Shown here: one piece after another, positions 43,073 to 52,537 of the stretch
Position numbering within the stretch: position 1 is the stretch's first letter
Layout of the letters: each line of letters starts with the position of its first letter
Assembly: GCA_029250885.1 (NCBI GenBank)
Contig: JAQXEK010000001.1
Location: 186,001 to 250,000 of the forward strand
Reading direction: 5' to 3'
Length of the DNA stretch: 64,000 bases
Source: Planctomycetota bacterium
Lineage (GTDB): Bacteria; Planctomycetota; UBA1135; GCA-002686595
Notes under the pieces: generated by a model
What the model saw: only the letters and a program-made list of their open reading frames with translations
What the model was told of the DNA's origin: nothing
The model's database searches: none
Program-made: the position numbers and the translations under genes

Positions 43073-44038
43073 TTGACTGAAAACACCCTCGAACTTAGGA
43101 ACGTCACCAAGACCTATGGTGACTTTACTGCGGTGGACGATGTCAGCTTCGTTGTTCCAAAGGGGGCCGTCTACGGCTTCCTTGGCCCTAACGGCGCTGG
43201 CAAGACCACCTCGATTCGCATGATCCTTGAGATCATCAAGCCTACCTCTGGAGAGATCTCCATTTTAAATGGGAGATCTGCCCTAGAAGTGCGCGATCGC
43301 ATCGGCTACTTACCCGAGGAGAAGGGCCTGTACAAGAAGATGCGGGCCTGGTCGATCATTGCCTACTTTGCCACCCTCAAGGGCATGTCTCGCAAGGACG
43401 CAAAGCACCGGGCCTTTGAGCTGCTTGAGCGCTACGGCCTTAAGGACTTTGCCAACGCAAAGACCGAAGCTTTGTCGAAGGGTATGGGGCAGAAGGTCCA
43501 AGTGCTGGCTTCGATTGCCCACGACCCGGAGTTTGTCATCTTAGACGAGCCCTTTAGTGGCCTTGACCCCGTCAACCAGGAGGTCATGGAAGACGTGATC
43601 CGGGACCTATCCGAGCGGGGCCACACGGTTCTCTTCTCCACTCACGTGATGAGCCACGCCGAGCGGATCTGCGACCAGATCGTTTTGCTTGCCGGTGGCA
43701 AGAAGGTTCTCGACGACACGGTAGAGAACGCACGCCACATAATTCCGCGGAAGCTTCGCCTGGAGAGTCCAAAGAGTCTGCAGTTCTTGGAACAGATGGG
43801 CGACGTGTTGCGCATGGCGCCCATCGATGAGAAGGGAGACATCATCGTCGATGGCCAAGGGCAACCCGGTAAGCTGTGGGATGTCTACCTCTCCGAGAAG
43901 GCCGAACCTATCGATGTGATCGAGGCCTGCCTTAGGGAGGGCATTCCCCTAGAGCGCTTTGACTATTCCCCACCCAGCCTTCACGAGGTGTTTGTGCACC
44001 TCGTCGGCGACCAAGCTAAGGAGGCGAGCTTCCGATGA
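43073..44038 (+). CDS. ABC transporter ATP-binding protein, NatA-like
   Basis: The only start near the N-terminal beta strand is TTG 43073, giving 321 residues (MTENTLELRNVTKTYGDF). Walker A is GPNGAGKTT (38-46), the Q-loop region is GYLPEEKGLYKKM, the signature is LSKGMGQKVQ, Walker B is FVILDEPFSGLDP, and the switch His is in STHVMSHAE. The YLPEEKGLY string and the ~90-residue C-terminal extension ending LHEVFVHLVG are typical of NatA/Na+ efflux-type ATPases. It powers the permease encoded next, which overlaps by 4 bases (ATGA). Confidence 0.93.
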   Translation: MTENTLELRNVTKTYGDFTAVDDVSFVVPKGAVYGFLGPNGAGKTTSIRMILEIIKPTSGEISILNGRSALEVRDRIGYLPEEKGLYKKMRAWSIIAYFATLKGMSRKDAKHRAFELLERYGLKDFANAKTEALSKGMGQKVQVLASIAHDPEFVILDEPFSGLDPVNQEVMEDVIRDLSERGHTVLFSTHVMSHAERICDQIVLLAGGKKVLDDTVENARHIIPRKLRLESPKSLQFLEQMGDVLRMAPIDEKGDIIVDGQGQPGKLWDVYLSEKAEPIDVIEACLREGIPLERFDYSPPSLHEVFVHLVGDQAKEASFR

Positions 44039-45675
44039 GAGCTATCTTTATGATTGCTCTGCGCGAGTACGCAGAGAACGCCAAAACCAAGGGCTTCTGG
44101 ATTGGGCTCTTCCTCTTCCCGGTCATCATCTTCGCAAGCATCGCCGTGCAGCGTTTACTGGAAGATTCGACACCGACGCGTCACTTTGTGCTCGTGGACC
44201 AGTCGGGTGCTTATGGGGCTGAGATAAGAGAGGACATCGATCGCGCTTATCGGTCCAGCGTATTGATGGCGCTCAACGGGTACGCCCTTGAGCATGCCGT
44301 CAACCCGCCGCAAGCAAAAGAGATCGACCTAGAAGAAACTCCGCCCATCGATATGGCGGAAATGCAACAGAGCATCGAGTCTCACATGGGCCCAGAGATG
44401 GGGGCCATGTTAGATGAGGAGGGTATCGAGTCGATGCTTGAGCTGATGTCTGCTCCTTTCGATGGTCTGGTCGAAGACCGCCCCGAATTTGAGATGCCTA
44501 GGCCGGCGTTTTTAGAGGTGCCTTTGCCCAAGGAGCTGAACGAGGACGCCTCCGTAGAAGAGCTGAGCGAACAGCTGCGGCCCTATCTTCGAGGTGAGAA
44601 GACGGTTATCGTGGATGGGGAAGAGGTCAGCCTCTTCGCTTGTGTTTTGCTACCCCGGGACATCCAGGACTTTGTGCAGCGGCCAGGACTCCTGGCGGAT
44701 CTCAAGCGGGCAAAGGCCTTGCAGGACAAGGTAGACGCTGGCCCCGATGCCAAGCCTGTTCGTCGAGGTGGCCAGTACTGGGGCTCGAACCTAGCAGACT
44801 CTGATTTGAAAAATCGGATCCAACGCTCGATCAACAAGACCCTACAACGCCGCGAACTCGAGACGCGAGGATTGGATGTGGCCGCCGTTGCCGCAGTCAA
44901 CGACACCACCCTTAGGCTCTCCGCCCTGGACCCAAAAAAGGAAGAGGGCAAGGAGGAGGTCAGCACGGCGGACCAGATTCGCCAATGGGCGCCCGTCGGC
45001 TTTGTCTATCTCCTCTGGATCGGCATCTTCACGATCTCCCAGATGTTGCTTAACAATACGGTGGAAGAGAAGTCCAACCGCATCATTGAGGTGCTGCTGT
45101 CTTCTGTGACGGCCGGGGAACTAATGATGGGCAAGTTGGCTGGCATTGCCGGCATTGGGCTGACCATGATCGGCGTCTGGATGGGGTCTCTCGTGGGTAT
45201 CTTAGGCCTGAGCGCGGGACCTGAGGCTGAGTTCCCCACGATGCTTCTTGAGGTTCTGACGGGCTCCGGATTGATCTTCTGGTTCGTGCTCTACTTCTGC
45301 CTGGGATACCTGCTTTATGCGGGTATCTTCCTGGCCATTGGCAGCCTTTGCAACACCATCAAGGACGCTCAGAACTTGATGGGGCCGGTCATGTTGATCA
45401 TGATGGTTCCGATCATCACGATGATGTTTATCCCGAAGGATCCAAACGGAACCCTTGCGACAATCCTGTCGTGGATTCCGCTCTATACGCCCTTCACGAT
45501 GATGAACCGCGCCGCGGCCGACCCGCCGATGTTCGACAAGATCGGAACGCTGGTTTTACTGGTTGTCTTCACCCTATTTACCCTGGTTATGGTCGGGCGA
45601 GTGTTTCGGGCGGGGATCCTGCGTACAGGGCAGCCGCCTAAGATTCGTGAGCTCTTGAGCTGGATGAAGCCCTAG
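44035..45675 (+). CDS. ABC-2 type permease, NatB-like
   Basis: The 546-residue protein has an N-terminal cytoplasmic start MRAIFMIALREYAENAKTKGFW and a first helix at ~22-42. A ~280-residue extracytoplasmic domain follows, unusually acidic and Met-rich around 95-150. Five or six helices then run from ~325 to 530. The motif NNTVEEKSNRIIEVLLSSVTAGELMMGK (quoted in part: EEKSNRIIEVLLSS) is the hallmark of NatB/ABC-2 permeases. With the upstream ATPase it forms an exporter; sodium, peptide or drug export are possible. It ends 68 bases before a convergent lipoprotein gene. Confidence 0.92.
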   Translation: MRAIFMIALREYAENAKTKGFWIGLFLFPVIIFASIAVQRLLEDSTPTRHFVLVDQSGAYGAEIREDIDRAYRSSVLMALNGYALEHAVNPPQAKEIDLEETPPIDMAEMQQSIESHMGPEMGAMLDEEGIESMLELMSAPFDGLVEDRPEFEMPRPAFLEVPLPKELNEDASVEELSEQLRPYLRGEKTVIVDGEEVSLFACVLLPRDIQDFVQRPGLLADLKRAKALQDKVDAGPDAKPVRRGGQYWGSNLADSDLKNRIQRSINKTLQRRELETRGLDVAAVAAVNDTTLRLSALDPKKEEGKEEVSTADQIRQWAPVGFVYLLWIGIFTISQMLLNNTVEEKSNRIIEVLLSSVTAGELMMGKLAGIAGIGLTMIGVWMGSLVGILGLSAGPEAEFPTMLLEVLTGSGLIFWFVLYFCLGYLLYAGIFLAIGSLCNTIKDAQNLMGPVMLIMMVPIITMMFIPKDPNGTLATILSWIPLYTPFTMMNRAAADPPMFDKIGTLVLLVVFTLFTLVMVGRVFRAGILRTGQPPKIRELLSWMKP

Positions 45676-45701
45676 GCACAGCTCTTACTGGGTAATCCAC
45701 G

Positions 45702-45753
45702 GCAGCCATACGAGGCCCAGGGGTGAGAACTCACCTTTGGGCCTTATGGCTGC
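45702..45753. terminator. Long hairpin between convergent genes, probable bidirectional terminator
   Basis: Nested inverted repeats GCAGCCATA/TATGGCTGC (45702-45710 with 45745-45753), GGCCCA/TGGGCC and GGTGAG/CTCACC form one long hairpin between the NatB stop and the MORN lipoprotein stop. There is no T-tract. The right arm overlaps the end of the lipoprotein coding region. Confidence 0.6.
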
Positions 45754-46421
45754 AGCTTGCCGTCAAGGTAGTTGCCCGAGCGCGCCTTATCCAAGACACC
45801 TGCCACCGAGTAGAACTCGCAGGCCCCATGGAGTTTTCCATCTATAAAGTTGGCGATCTTACGGAGCTCACCGCCTGGCCACCATTCGCGCCAAGGACCC
45901 ACGCGCACTCCGTCGACGATATTGCCGTCGGACTTAGGCTTGCCATCCTCGTAGTAGTTGGCGAAGTGTCCATTGCCACCGTCACCGGTGTAGACGGCTT
46001 GGATCTGTAATGTGCCGTCGAGATACCAGTTCGTCCAGGGTCCGAAGCGCACACCTTGTCGGTACTCACCCTCAGAGAGCTTGTTTCCGCTGGGATGCCA
46101 TCGAGTCCAAGGTCCATTGGGCAGACCCTCGAGATAGGCACCGGTAAAGCGAGGTTGGCCGCCGGCGAACCAAGCACCTGACGGGCCATTCAGAATCCCG
46201 GTTCGGAAGCTGTCCTTGGACTTGGGTGACCCGTCTGCAAACCAGGTCTCCCAGACGCCGTGCCCGACGCCGTCTTGGAGCTCGATCCGTGACCACAGCT
46301 GGCCATTGGCAAATTGGGTTGTGCGTGTTCCCGATTCAAGCTGTACCGGAGGGGTAACCGTGTCGGTGCAGCTGCCCAAGGCGACCAGGGCTATCATCGC
46401 GAAGGGCCTATTCCTTGTCAT
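45744..46421 (-). CDS. MORN-repeat lipoprotein
   Basis: ATG 46421 is chosen over the longer frame because it starts a lipoprotein signal (PFAMIALVALGSC, lipobox Cys18). The 225-residue protein consists of about seven MORN/YwqK-type repeats of the form GPWxxWxxxGxxxxxGxYxxG (GPWTRWHPSGNKLSEGEY, then GPWTNWYLDGTLQI, GPWREWWPGGELRK). Such repeats form an extended beta meander; proteins of this kind are common in Bacteroidetes and planctomycetes, with mostly unknown roles. It overlaps the upstream sulfatase-like lipoprotein gene by 14 bases, so the two are translated together and both go to a membrane surface. Confidence 0.85.
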   Translation of the reverse strand: MTRNRPFAMIALVALGSCTDTVTPPVQLESGTRTTQFANGQLWSRIELQDGVGHGVWETWFADGSPKSKDSFRTGILNGPSGAWFAGGQPRFTGAYLEGLPNGPWTRWHPSGNKLSEGEYRQGVRFGPWTNWYLDGTLQIQAVYTGDGGNGHFANYYEDGKPKSDGNIVDGVRVGPWREWWPGGELRKIANFIDGKLHGACEFYSVAGVLDKARSGNYLDGKLQP

Positions 46422-47721
46422 CCACATAGCCAAGTCCGCTGAGGTTCTCGATCTCCGGTGTGCCGAGGTTTTGGTCAACCCGGTCGGTGTGCCTGGCGGC
46501 CACGTCCACGGCCGCTTGTTGAAGAATCGCAAGCTCTTCGAGCAGCGCCTGAGTCTCGGCTTGCTTAGCGGGAGCGAGGTTGTGCTGCTCACTTCGATCG
46601 CCTACACGATCGTAGAGCTCAGGCTTGCCCGTCTGACGATTGAGGATCACCTTGGTCTCGGTGGTAGTCAAGCTGATCTGATCCCGGTAGGTGTTCCGGT
46701 CGAGCTCGGCGATTGCAGGGGGAAGATCGGGTCCCGCTCGCCCTTCAATAAGGGGACGAAGGCTCTGCCCAAAGCTCTCGGGCGCCGCCGGTAAAGTGGC
46801 CAGGTCAAGGATCGTGGCGGGAACATCGATGATGCGGACCATGCCCGCATGGCGACCAGGATCTTCGCCGGGCACGCGAATGATCAGTGGCAAGTGCAGG
46901 AGCTCCTCGTGCAGGGTGTGGCCGTGATCGAGTCCGCCGTGGTCCTGAAACTCTTCGCCGTGGTCCGAGGTAAACACAACCACTGTGTCATCCGTTAGCC
47001 CAAGCCCACCCAAGCCATCGAGGATGCGTCCAATGTGCCGGTCCGTAAAGGCGACCTCGCCATCGTAGAGGTCCATGGGGCGCTTGGTCCCGAAGGTGCC
47101 CACTTGGTCCGGGTGAGCCTGGTAGACACTGTGGGGGTCAAAGTAGTGCAGCCACAGGAACCAGGGCTCGTCGCCACCCGCCGCAGCCTTGGCATCTAGG
47201 TAAGCCAAGCCCTTGTCGCTGACCGCCTTGCTCGAGATGGCTTGGTCCGAGCGCGTCAGCTCGAGAACGAGCTCGTCGTCAAAGTGGACAAAGCCCTGGT
47301 GCAGACCATAGGGGCGGCCCAAGAACACGTGGCTCACCACGGCGGCCGTGTCGTAGCCGCCGGCCAGAAGCTGCTCTGCCAAGGTCGAATAGGACGGCGC
47401 CAAGGACGAGTAGAAGCTACGGCAACCATGGGCGGCTGCCGGCAAGCCAGTCACTAGGCTGGCGAGGGACGGAAGAGTCCACGGTGCGGTGGATTGAGCG
47501 TCTTCAAAGACCATCGCACCCTGGGCCAGCTCAGCCAGTTGCGGCGAAGTTGGACGCTGGTAGCCATAGGGCTGCAAGTGGTCGGCACGCAGAGTGTCCA
47601 CCGTGATCAGCAAGATGTTAGGGCGCTTGGCGACGTCGGGAGACTTGGAGCATGCGGTCGCCCCAAGGGCAACCAGGGCGAGGCCGAGGGGCCAACTTTT
47701 GGTTCGGGAGCGCGGGGCCAT
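46408..47721 (-). CDS. Sulfatase-like lipoprotein (alkaline phosphatase superfamily), no formylglycine site
   Basis: The 437-residue protein has a lipobox LGATAC (Cys24) and a sulfatase-superfamily fold: NILLITVDTLRADHL (metal Asp42), APWTLPSLASLVTG at the nucleophile position, FLWLHYFDPHSVY, and VVVFTSDHGEEFQDHGG with the metal-binding Asp-His. True sulfatases need Cys/Ser in C/SxPxR for formylglycine; here Thr78 stands in STAPWTLPS and the Arg is absent. It may be a phospho-hydrolase, a phospho-transferase or a catalytically different relative. The C-terminus LSGLGYVDDKE resembles that of the phosphodiesterase lipoprotein at 52663-54102. It is followed by the MORN lipoprotein in the same operon. 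Confidence 0.85.
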   Translation of the reverse strand: MAPRSRTKSWPLGLALVALGATACSKSPDVAKRPNILLITVDTLRADHLQPYGYQRPTSPQLAELAQGAMVFEDAQSTAPWTLPSLASLVTGLPAAAHGCRSFYSSLAPSYSTLAEQLLAGGYDTAAVVSHVFLGRPYGLHQGFVHFDDELVLELTRSDQAISSKAVSDKGLAYLDAKAAAGGDEPWFLWLHYFDPHSVYQAHPDQVGTFGTKRPMDLYDGEVAFTDRHIGRILDGLGGLGLTDDTVVVFTSDHGEEFQDHGGLDHGHTLHEELLHLPLIIRVPGEDPGRHAGMVRIIDVPATILDLATLPAAPESFGQSLRPLIEGRAGPDLPPAIAELDRNTYRDQISLTTTETKVILNRQTGKPELYDRVGDRSEQHNLAPAKQAETQALLEELAILQQAAVDVAARHTDRVDQNLGTPEIENLSGLGYVDDKE

Positions 47722-47819
47722 AGTGTGGGAACTCTACCATGATCGGTTGGTCCTGGGAACGCCTCTCATTGCGGCCCTCGGCTATGGCCTGGATCGCGCG
47801 CGTGCCCTAAGATGCCAGG

Positions 47820-49484
47820 GTGAGTGAACTAGACAACGCAGCACCTAGGCCCCTGGTAGGCACCCCGATTCGGTGCCTTCTTGGGTTGCTCTGCTTCCTT
47901 GGTGGGCTTACCTTTGAGCTTGTCTATGGCACCCGCGGCTTTATGCCCCTGGATCACTCCATCGTGTTCGATGGAGGCTGGCGCATTCTGTCCGGCCAGA
48001 TCCCGTTTCGCGATTTTGGGATGCCCAGCGCATCCACACCCAGCTTTATCCAGTCCGTCTTTTTCTGGATCGGCGGCGTTAGCTGGTCAAGCTACATCGC
48101 CCATGCCGCCGTTTTTAACGGCCTCTTCTGCGTGCTGGTGTTCGGGTTTCTCGCGCGGCTCGGCCTGCCTTTAAAGTACTCGACCCTCTACGGCATCGGA
48201 AGCGGGGCGCTGCTCTTTGCTCCCGTCGGGGTTCCCTTTCCCGAGCAGCACGCGTTCTTCTTCTCGACCCTTGGACTGTGGCTGTTCCTCTTAGCCAGGA
48301 CATGTAAAACCTCGAAGCGGGCCTACCTGGCCCTAGCCATGGTTCCGACGGCTATGGCTCTCGGCTTCTTCTCCAAGCAGTTCCCGTCGGGCCTAGCTCC
48401 CCTTCTAATCCTCGCCCTTCTTGCCGCTCCAAGTCCACGGCCCAAGCGAGAGGCAGTGCTTGGGCTCTTGGTCGGCCTTTTGGTTATGGGACTTCTGGCG
48501 GTTGCTTACTTGGTTGGATTTGGCGTTCAGGCTAGCGCGGTCAGGTACGCTTTGTTCGAGTTGCCGATGGGGGTGGCCGACATGCGTATGAGCTATCTTC
48601 CCTCGGCGCTGGATATGCCCGCGCACATCCTCAAGGTCGGGCTCAGCCAAGGCCTATGGAGCGTGGCGGCTCTCCACATTCTATTCCTCGCTGGTGGGGC
48701 CTACTTACTTGCCAAGAGGCCTAGGGCATGGGCCTGGGGTGCGGGACTCTTTGCCCTTGGTGAGCTCACCCTTCTGCTCGACGTGGTCACCATTGTCCTG
48801 GCCAACAACCAGGATGGTGTGGGGGCAGGTTGGTTCTTTCTGGCAGTAGGCATAGGCCACGCGGGCCTTGTATTTCTCGTGCAGAAGGAGGCTCTGGCTG
48901 TTCGCGTGGGGCGCATTGTCGGCATCTTGCTAATTAGCACACTCGTTCGAGACGTAGTTTCTTTTTCTAGCAAGGTCAACGCCACACGTATCGCCAATGA
49001 TATGGAGTTTGACGCAGAGCTCGCTCTTCGCGTCGCGCCCATCCTGCCGGCATCCCTGTCCATGCTCCAATGGACGGTCCCGGTCCACCATCGGTATGAG
49101 GTTGAGGACTTCGTTGCGATTCACGACTATCTACAAGATTCCCCGGGTGACTTTTTCCTGATCGGGGACACGAGCATTCTCTACGGACTTACGGGCAGGC
49201 GCTCGATCTTACCCACGGCATGGTTCCACCCCGGTGTCACCCTGCCCAAGAAGGGCGGGCCTGGTTTTCAGGCTTGGCAGCAGCAGATCCTTGCCAACAT
49301 GCAAGCTACTGAGGATCGGGATGAGGTGCTGCGCATTGTCGAAGAGAAGGCGGGCACCTGGATTGGGAACTGGAGGTTGAAGGATCTTCCTGTTGTGCGA
49401 AAAGCCATCACGCCCAGAATTGTAGAGCGAGTGGACTTGGGCGCCTTTTTGGTGACGGAGCTCCGGCCAGCCGTTCCTGAGTAG
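47820..49484 (+). CDS. Polytopic membrane glycosyltransferase-like protein, unknown substrate
   Basis: GTG 47820 begins a 554-residue protein with ~11 hydrophobic helices between residues 18 and 390. A ~165-residue C-terminal soluble domain (VPVHHRYEVEDFVAIHDYLQ, then GDTSILYGLTGRRS) follows. The first extracytoplasmic loop carries acidic residues (PLDHSIVFDGGWRILSGQIPFRDFG), the placement of the catalytic Asp/Glu in GT-C enzymes such as GT39/ArnT-like transferases. I infer a polyprenyl-phosphate-sugar-dependent glycosyltransferase. It converges with a similar-sized membrane protein across 2 bases. Confidence 0.7.
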   Translation: MSELDNAAPRPLVGTPIRCLLGLLCFLGGLTFELVYGTRGFMPLDHSIVFDGGWRILSGQIPFRDFGMPSASTPSFIQSVFFWIGGVSWSSYIAHAAVFNGLFCVLVFGFLARLGLPLKYSTLYGIGSGALLFAPVGVPFPEQHAFFFSTLGLWLFLLARTCKTSKRAYLALAMVPTAMALGFFSKQFPSGLAPLLILALLAAPSPRPKREAVLGLLVGLLVMGLLAVAYLVGFGVQASAVRYALFELPMGVADMRMSYLPSALDMPAHILKVGLSQGLWSVAALHILFLAGGAYLLAKRPRAWAWGAGLFALGELTLLLDVVTIVLANNQDGVGAGWFFLAVGIGHAGLVFLVQKEALAVRVGRIVGILLISTLVRDVVSFSSKVNATRIANDMEFDAELALRVAPILPASLSMLQWTVPVHHRYEVEDFVAIHDYLQDSPGDFFLIGDTSILYGLTGRRSILPTAWFHPGVTLPKKGGPGFQAWQQQILANMQATEDRDEVLRIVEEKAGTWIGNWRLKDLPVVRKAITPRIVERVDLGAFLVTELRPAVPE

Positions 49485-49486
49485 GC

Positions 49487-51505
49487 CTAGTCGCTCGCCG
49501 AGAGCGAGCGCTCCAACCTGGCCTCTTCAAACCCCTCAGTGACAAGTCGCTTGGTCTCTGGGAGATGCTCGTCGATAAATGGCCCAAACTCATCGGGCTT
49601 GAGCTCGAAGTGGTGGTAGCAGTGGTGTCCGAAGCCGCGCAAGGCAGCGGCCGGGAACTGGCCTAGCTCCAATTCGTGGATGGACGCACTTAGGAGGCCC
49701 TGGTGGGGTGCACGAAAGGGACCGCGCTTACCGAGGGCAAAGAAGACGAGATCTGAGATCTGATGCTTGTCGGGTCCACCGGGCAGCTTACCAACTTGCC
49801 TCCGCAGCTTGTTTCCCGCGGCAAGCAGGCTACCACTGCGCCCCTTGAGAGCCCATGCACCGAGCCCCGGAAGAAAGAGCTGCCAATGGTCGGGTGAGGC
49901 TTCGCGCAGCTCCCCGAGGATTCCAGGAAGCTGTTGCCGTGAGTGCTTGTACACCGCTTCGGAGGCGGCGGCAAACAGCTCGGCTTGGGGGACACCTTCG
50001 ACCGCCGTTAGCGTGCGCAGCATTTGAACGTGGTCTTGCTTTAGCCGTGTGGCGACCTTGCTGTAGTAGGCATTAAAGTCCGTACCCCGCAGATCGGCAA
50101 TGCGATCAAGGCCCGCGCCAAAGCTGCTGACGCGGCCTGAGGATACCCCTGAGCTAAAGGACCATATTCCTAGCCCCAGGCATGTGAACACCAAGCCTTT
50201 TCCAGCCCACCGAAGGCTCGCCTTGGCGTCCAAGGAGAGCCAGGAAAGGGTGCCGGCCGTCAGCACAGTGGCAAAGCCCCAGAAGGGCGCATAGCGCATC
50301 GCGAGGAAGTAGTGGGGAAAGTAGACCACCATAAAACCGGTCACTGGAATCAAGACGCAAAAGATGGCCAGGTAGCCAGTGAGCAATCGGCTCGACTCAC
50401 GGCACACAGAAATCATGATGGGAGAGTCCGGCCCTTGACGCCTTCGCCGGAAGAGCTCCAGCCCGCCTAAGGACAGCCCGAGCAGGGCGAGCAACTGCAA
50501 GAAGCCGCGTGGGCCCATGGCATTGAGAACTCCGGCCGGGAGCTTGGCAAGGCTGGGTTCTCGCTGCTCGAGTTGTTCTTGCTTAACGGCCTTGTAGGCT
50601 TTGCTGAGTTGGCTAACTGGTTTGCCTTGACTTGAGCTCGAAAGGGTCTCTTCTTCGCTTTGGGCTTCAAACTGACCGTGGACATTAAAGACCTCTGCGC
50701 CCACCCGACTCCCCATATACAGGAGAGGCAAAAGGCCAAGGACACAACCTCCAATCAGGTGGCCCCATCCCTTCAAGGTTAATGTTCTGCGGAAGAGCAA
50801 GGTTAGCCCGGCCAGGCCAATAAGCGGCGCGATTTGGTAGTTGTAGAAGAAGCCAAAGCCGCCCAGGACACCTAAAGCGAATGCGGTTCCCCGCCAAGGA
50901 GCCTCGACCCGTGCCTTCTCCTGAAGTAGCCGCAGGGTCAGGCCTGCGACGGCGAACTGGAAGAAGAGAGCGTGGTAGTGGATCCCAAGATTCAGCAGAC
51001 CCAGCTTTTGGAAGGTGATTGGCGCGAGAATGTGCAGCAGTCCAAACAGCACCATCGCTCGGAATCCAAAGGCTCTTCGCGCCAAGAGACACCCGGCCAA
51101 GAGCACCAGAATGTCGCAGCCAATCGCCGTCATCTTATGGGCGAGGAAAGTCGGTCCCACCAGCGCAATGGATGGAATCGTGACTAACGCCTGGACGAAA
51201 CCGCCGCCCTCGTAGGTGTGGTAGAAGATGTTTTCTATTGGTAGATCAAGTCCACCGGTGACCGCCATGGCCACGGCCTCGCGGACCTTCTCCTCACCTC
51301 GGTCGTAGGTGTCCGTGCTCAGCACGGCTAGGGTGAAGCGCGCACTTACCAGTAAGAGGCCGAGGACCGCCAGTGTAAGTAGTACCTGACGCCGGGAGCC
51401 ACGCGCCTTGTTTAGGGTCGGGTCCATAGGGGGCTTGGTTGCATCATCCACGTGGCTTGACCTTGGTGGAGTTTTTGCGCTCGAAGGCTCCGCAGTGCTG
51501 GCCAC
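49487..51505 (-). CDS. Polytopic membrane GT-C-like protein
   Basis: The start is ATG 51505 or ATG 51427 (MDPTLNKARGSRRQ), the latter closer to the first helix. The ~646-672-residue protein has a first helix at ~40-62 and an acidic first loop (STDTYDRGEEKVREAVAMAV) with the Asp/Glu placement of GT-C enzymes. About ten further helices follow to ~455, then a ~210-residue soluble C-terminal domain rich in His near its end (GFGHHCYHHFELKPDEFG). A charged loop (~285-330, SEEETLSSSSQGK) interrupts the helices. The family is not recognised with certainty; a membrane glycosyltransferase role is inferred from topology. Confidence 0.68.
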   Translation of the reverse strand: MASTAEPSSAKTPPRSSHVDDATKPPMDPTLNKARGSRRQVLLTLAVLGLLLVSARFTLAVLSTDTYDRGEEKVREAVAMAVTGGLDLPIENIFYHTYEGGGFVQALVTIPSIALVGPTFLAHKMTAIGCDILVLLAGCLLARRAFGFRAMVLFGLLHILAPITFQKLGLLNLGIHYHALFFQFAVAGLTLRLLQEKARVEAPWRGTAFALGVLGGFGFFYNYQIAPLIGLAGLTLLFRRTLTLKGWGHLIGGCVLGLLPLLYMGSRVGAEVFNVHGQFEAQSEEETLSSSSQGKPVSQLSKAYKAVKQEQLEQREPSLAKLPAGVLNAMGPRGFLQLLALLGLSLGGLELFRRRRQGPDSPIMISVCRESSRLLTGYLAIFCVLIPVTGFMVVYFPHYFLAMRYAPFWGFATVLTAGTLSWLSLDAKASLRWAGKGLVFTCLGLGIWSFSSGVSSGRVSSFGAGLDRIADLRGTDFNAYYSKVATRLKQDHVQMLRTLTAVEGVPQAELFAAASEAVYKHSRQQLPGILGELREASPDHWQLFLPGLGAWALKGRSGSLLAAGNKLRRQVGKLPGGPDKHQISDLVFFALGKRGPFRAPHQGLLSASIHELELGQFPAAALRGFGHHCYHHFELKPDEFGPFIDEHLPETKRLVTEGFEEARLERSLSASD

Positions 51506-51671
51506 TCTCTTGCTTTACGACCAGCGAGGGTACCATGCGCGACTTCATGCCAAAGTAGCGGCACCCATGGGGTGTGGTCGGCTCGTAGGTGACGAAGTAA
51601 TGAACGCAATGAACGCAGACGGGAGCGACTTGTTGTTCCGGTGGGGGAGGCATAGGCCTAGAATATCGCCA

Positions 51672-52529
51672 ATGGGAAGAGGGAAGGCCAGACAGATTGT
51701 GGCGCGTGAGGAAATCGCCGCGGTGACAAGGCCTTTGGCCGGTACGGTAGAGGCATGGGCGTGGGACTATATCCACACGGTGGACCTCGAGCAAAAGTGT
51801 AGCCCCGGGCCGCCACCTTCCCGCTGGGAGCCCGCGGCACCCGTCCGCCGCATTTCGTGCCCCGGTCGCCCAAAAGAGCTCGAAGTGATCGCACGCAGCC
51901 CAAGGACCCCGAAGCCTGGGGCCTTAGTGCGCCCCAAGGTCCGAGCCCAGCTGTTCCACACCTTCTGGCACCACGAACTCCAGGCTGCAGAGCTTTTTGC
52001 CTGGGCGATCCTCGCCTTCCCAGGGACTCCCGTTGAGTTTCGAAGGGGATTGCTGGGGATCTGCCTAGAGGAGATTGGGCACATGAAGCTCTACGCCGAA
52101 TACTTTGGCACCCAGGGATTTGCTATCGGTGACTTCCCCGTTCGGGATTGGTTTTGGCAGCGAGTCCCCATGGCCGAGACGGCCGACCAATTCGTTGCCT
52201 TGGTGGGCCTGGGATTGGAGTCGGGGAACTTGGACCACGGGGCCCTGTTTGCTCCCAGGCTTCGAGCAGTCGGGGACCTTGGTGCGGCAAAGATCGTGGA
52301 CCAAGTCTCCAAGGATGAGGAGGCCCACGTCGCCTTTGGAGCGAGCTGGTTTGCGCGTTTGCGGGGAAGACCTAAGGTTGAATTTGAAACCTGGAGGACA
52401 TCCCTCCCCGAGCCACTCTCGCCGATTCTATTTCGGGGCAAGCCCCTAAATCGAAAGGCGAGGAAGCAGGCCGGCCAGGATGACGACTTTCTTGATGCCC
52501 TCTCCAAATGGGAGCCATCCAGCGAATAG
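51672..52529 (+). CDS. DUF455-family ferritin-like protein
   Basis: The frame is open from 51408 but upstream overlaps the divergent membrane protein gene; ATG 51672 (285 residues) or GTG 51702 are realistic starts. After a strand AVTRPLAGTVEAWAWDYI and the family's GRPKELEV segment, a four-helix bundle carries ferritin-type metal ligands: FWHHELQAAELFAWAI (ExxH-like), CLEEIGHMKLYAEYF (EExxH) and SKDEEAHVAFG (DEEAH). DUF455 proteins are related to the MiaE tRNA hydroxylase fold and probably hold a di-iron centre. The substrate is unknown. A structured intergenic region follows. Confidence 0.85.
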   Translation: MGRGKARQIVAREEIAAVTRPLAGTVEAWAWDYIHTVDLEQKCSPGPPPSRWEPAAPVRRISCPGRPKELEVIARSPRTPKPGALVRPKVRAQLFHTFWHHELQAAELFAWAILAFPGTPVEFRRGLLGICLEEIGHMKLYAEYFGTQGFAIGDFPVRDWFWQRVPMAETADQFVALVGLGLESGNLDHGALFAPRLRAVGDLGAAKIVDQVSKDEEAHVAFGASWFARLRGRPKVEFETWRTSLPEPLSPILFRGKPLNRKARKQAGQDDDFLDALSKWEPSSE

Positions 52530-52537
52530 CCGGGCCT

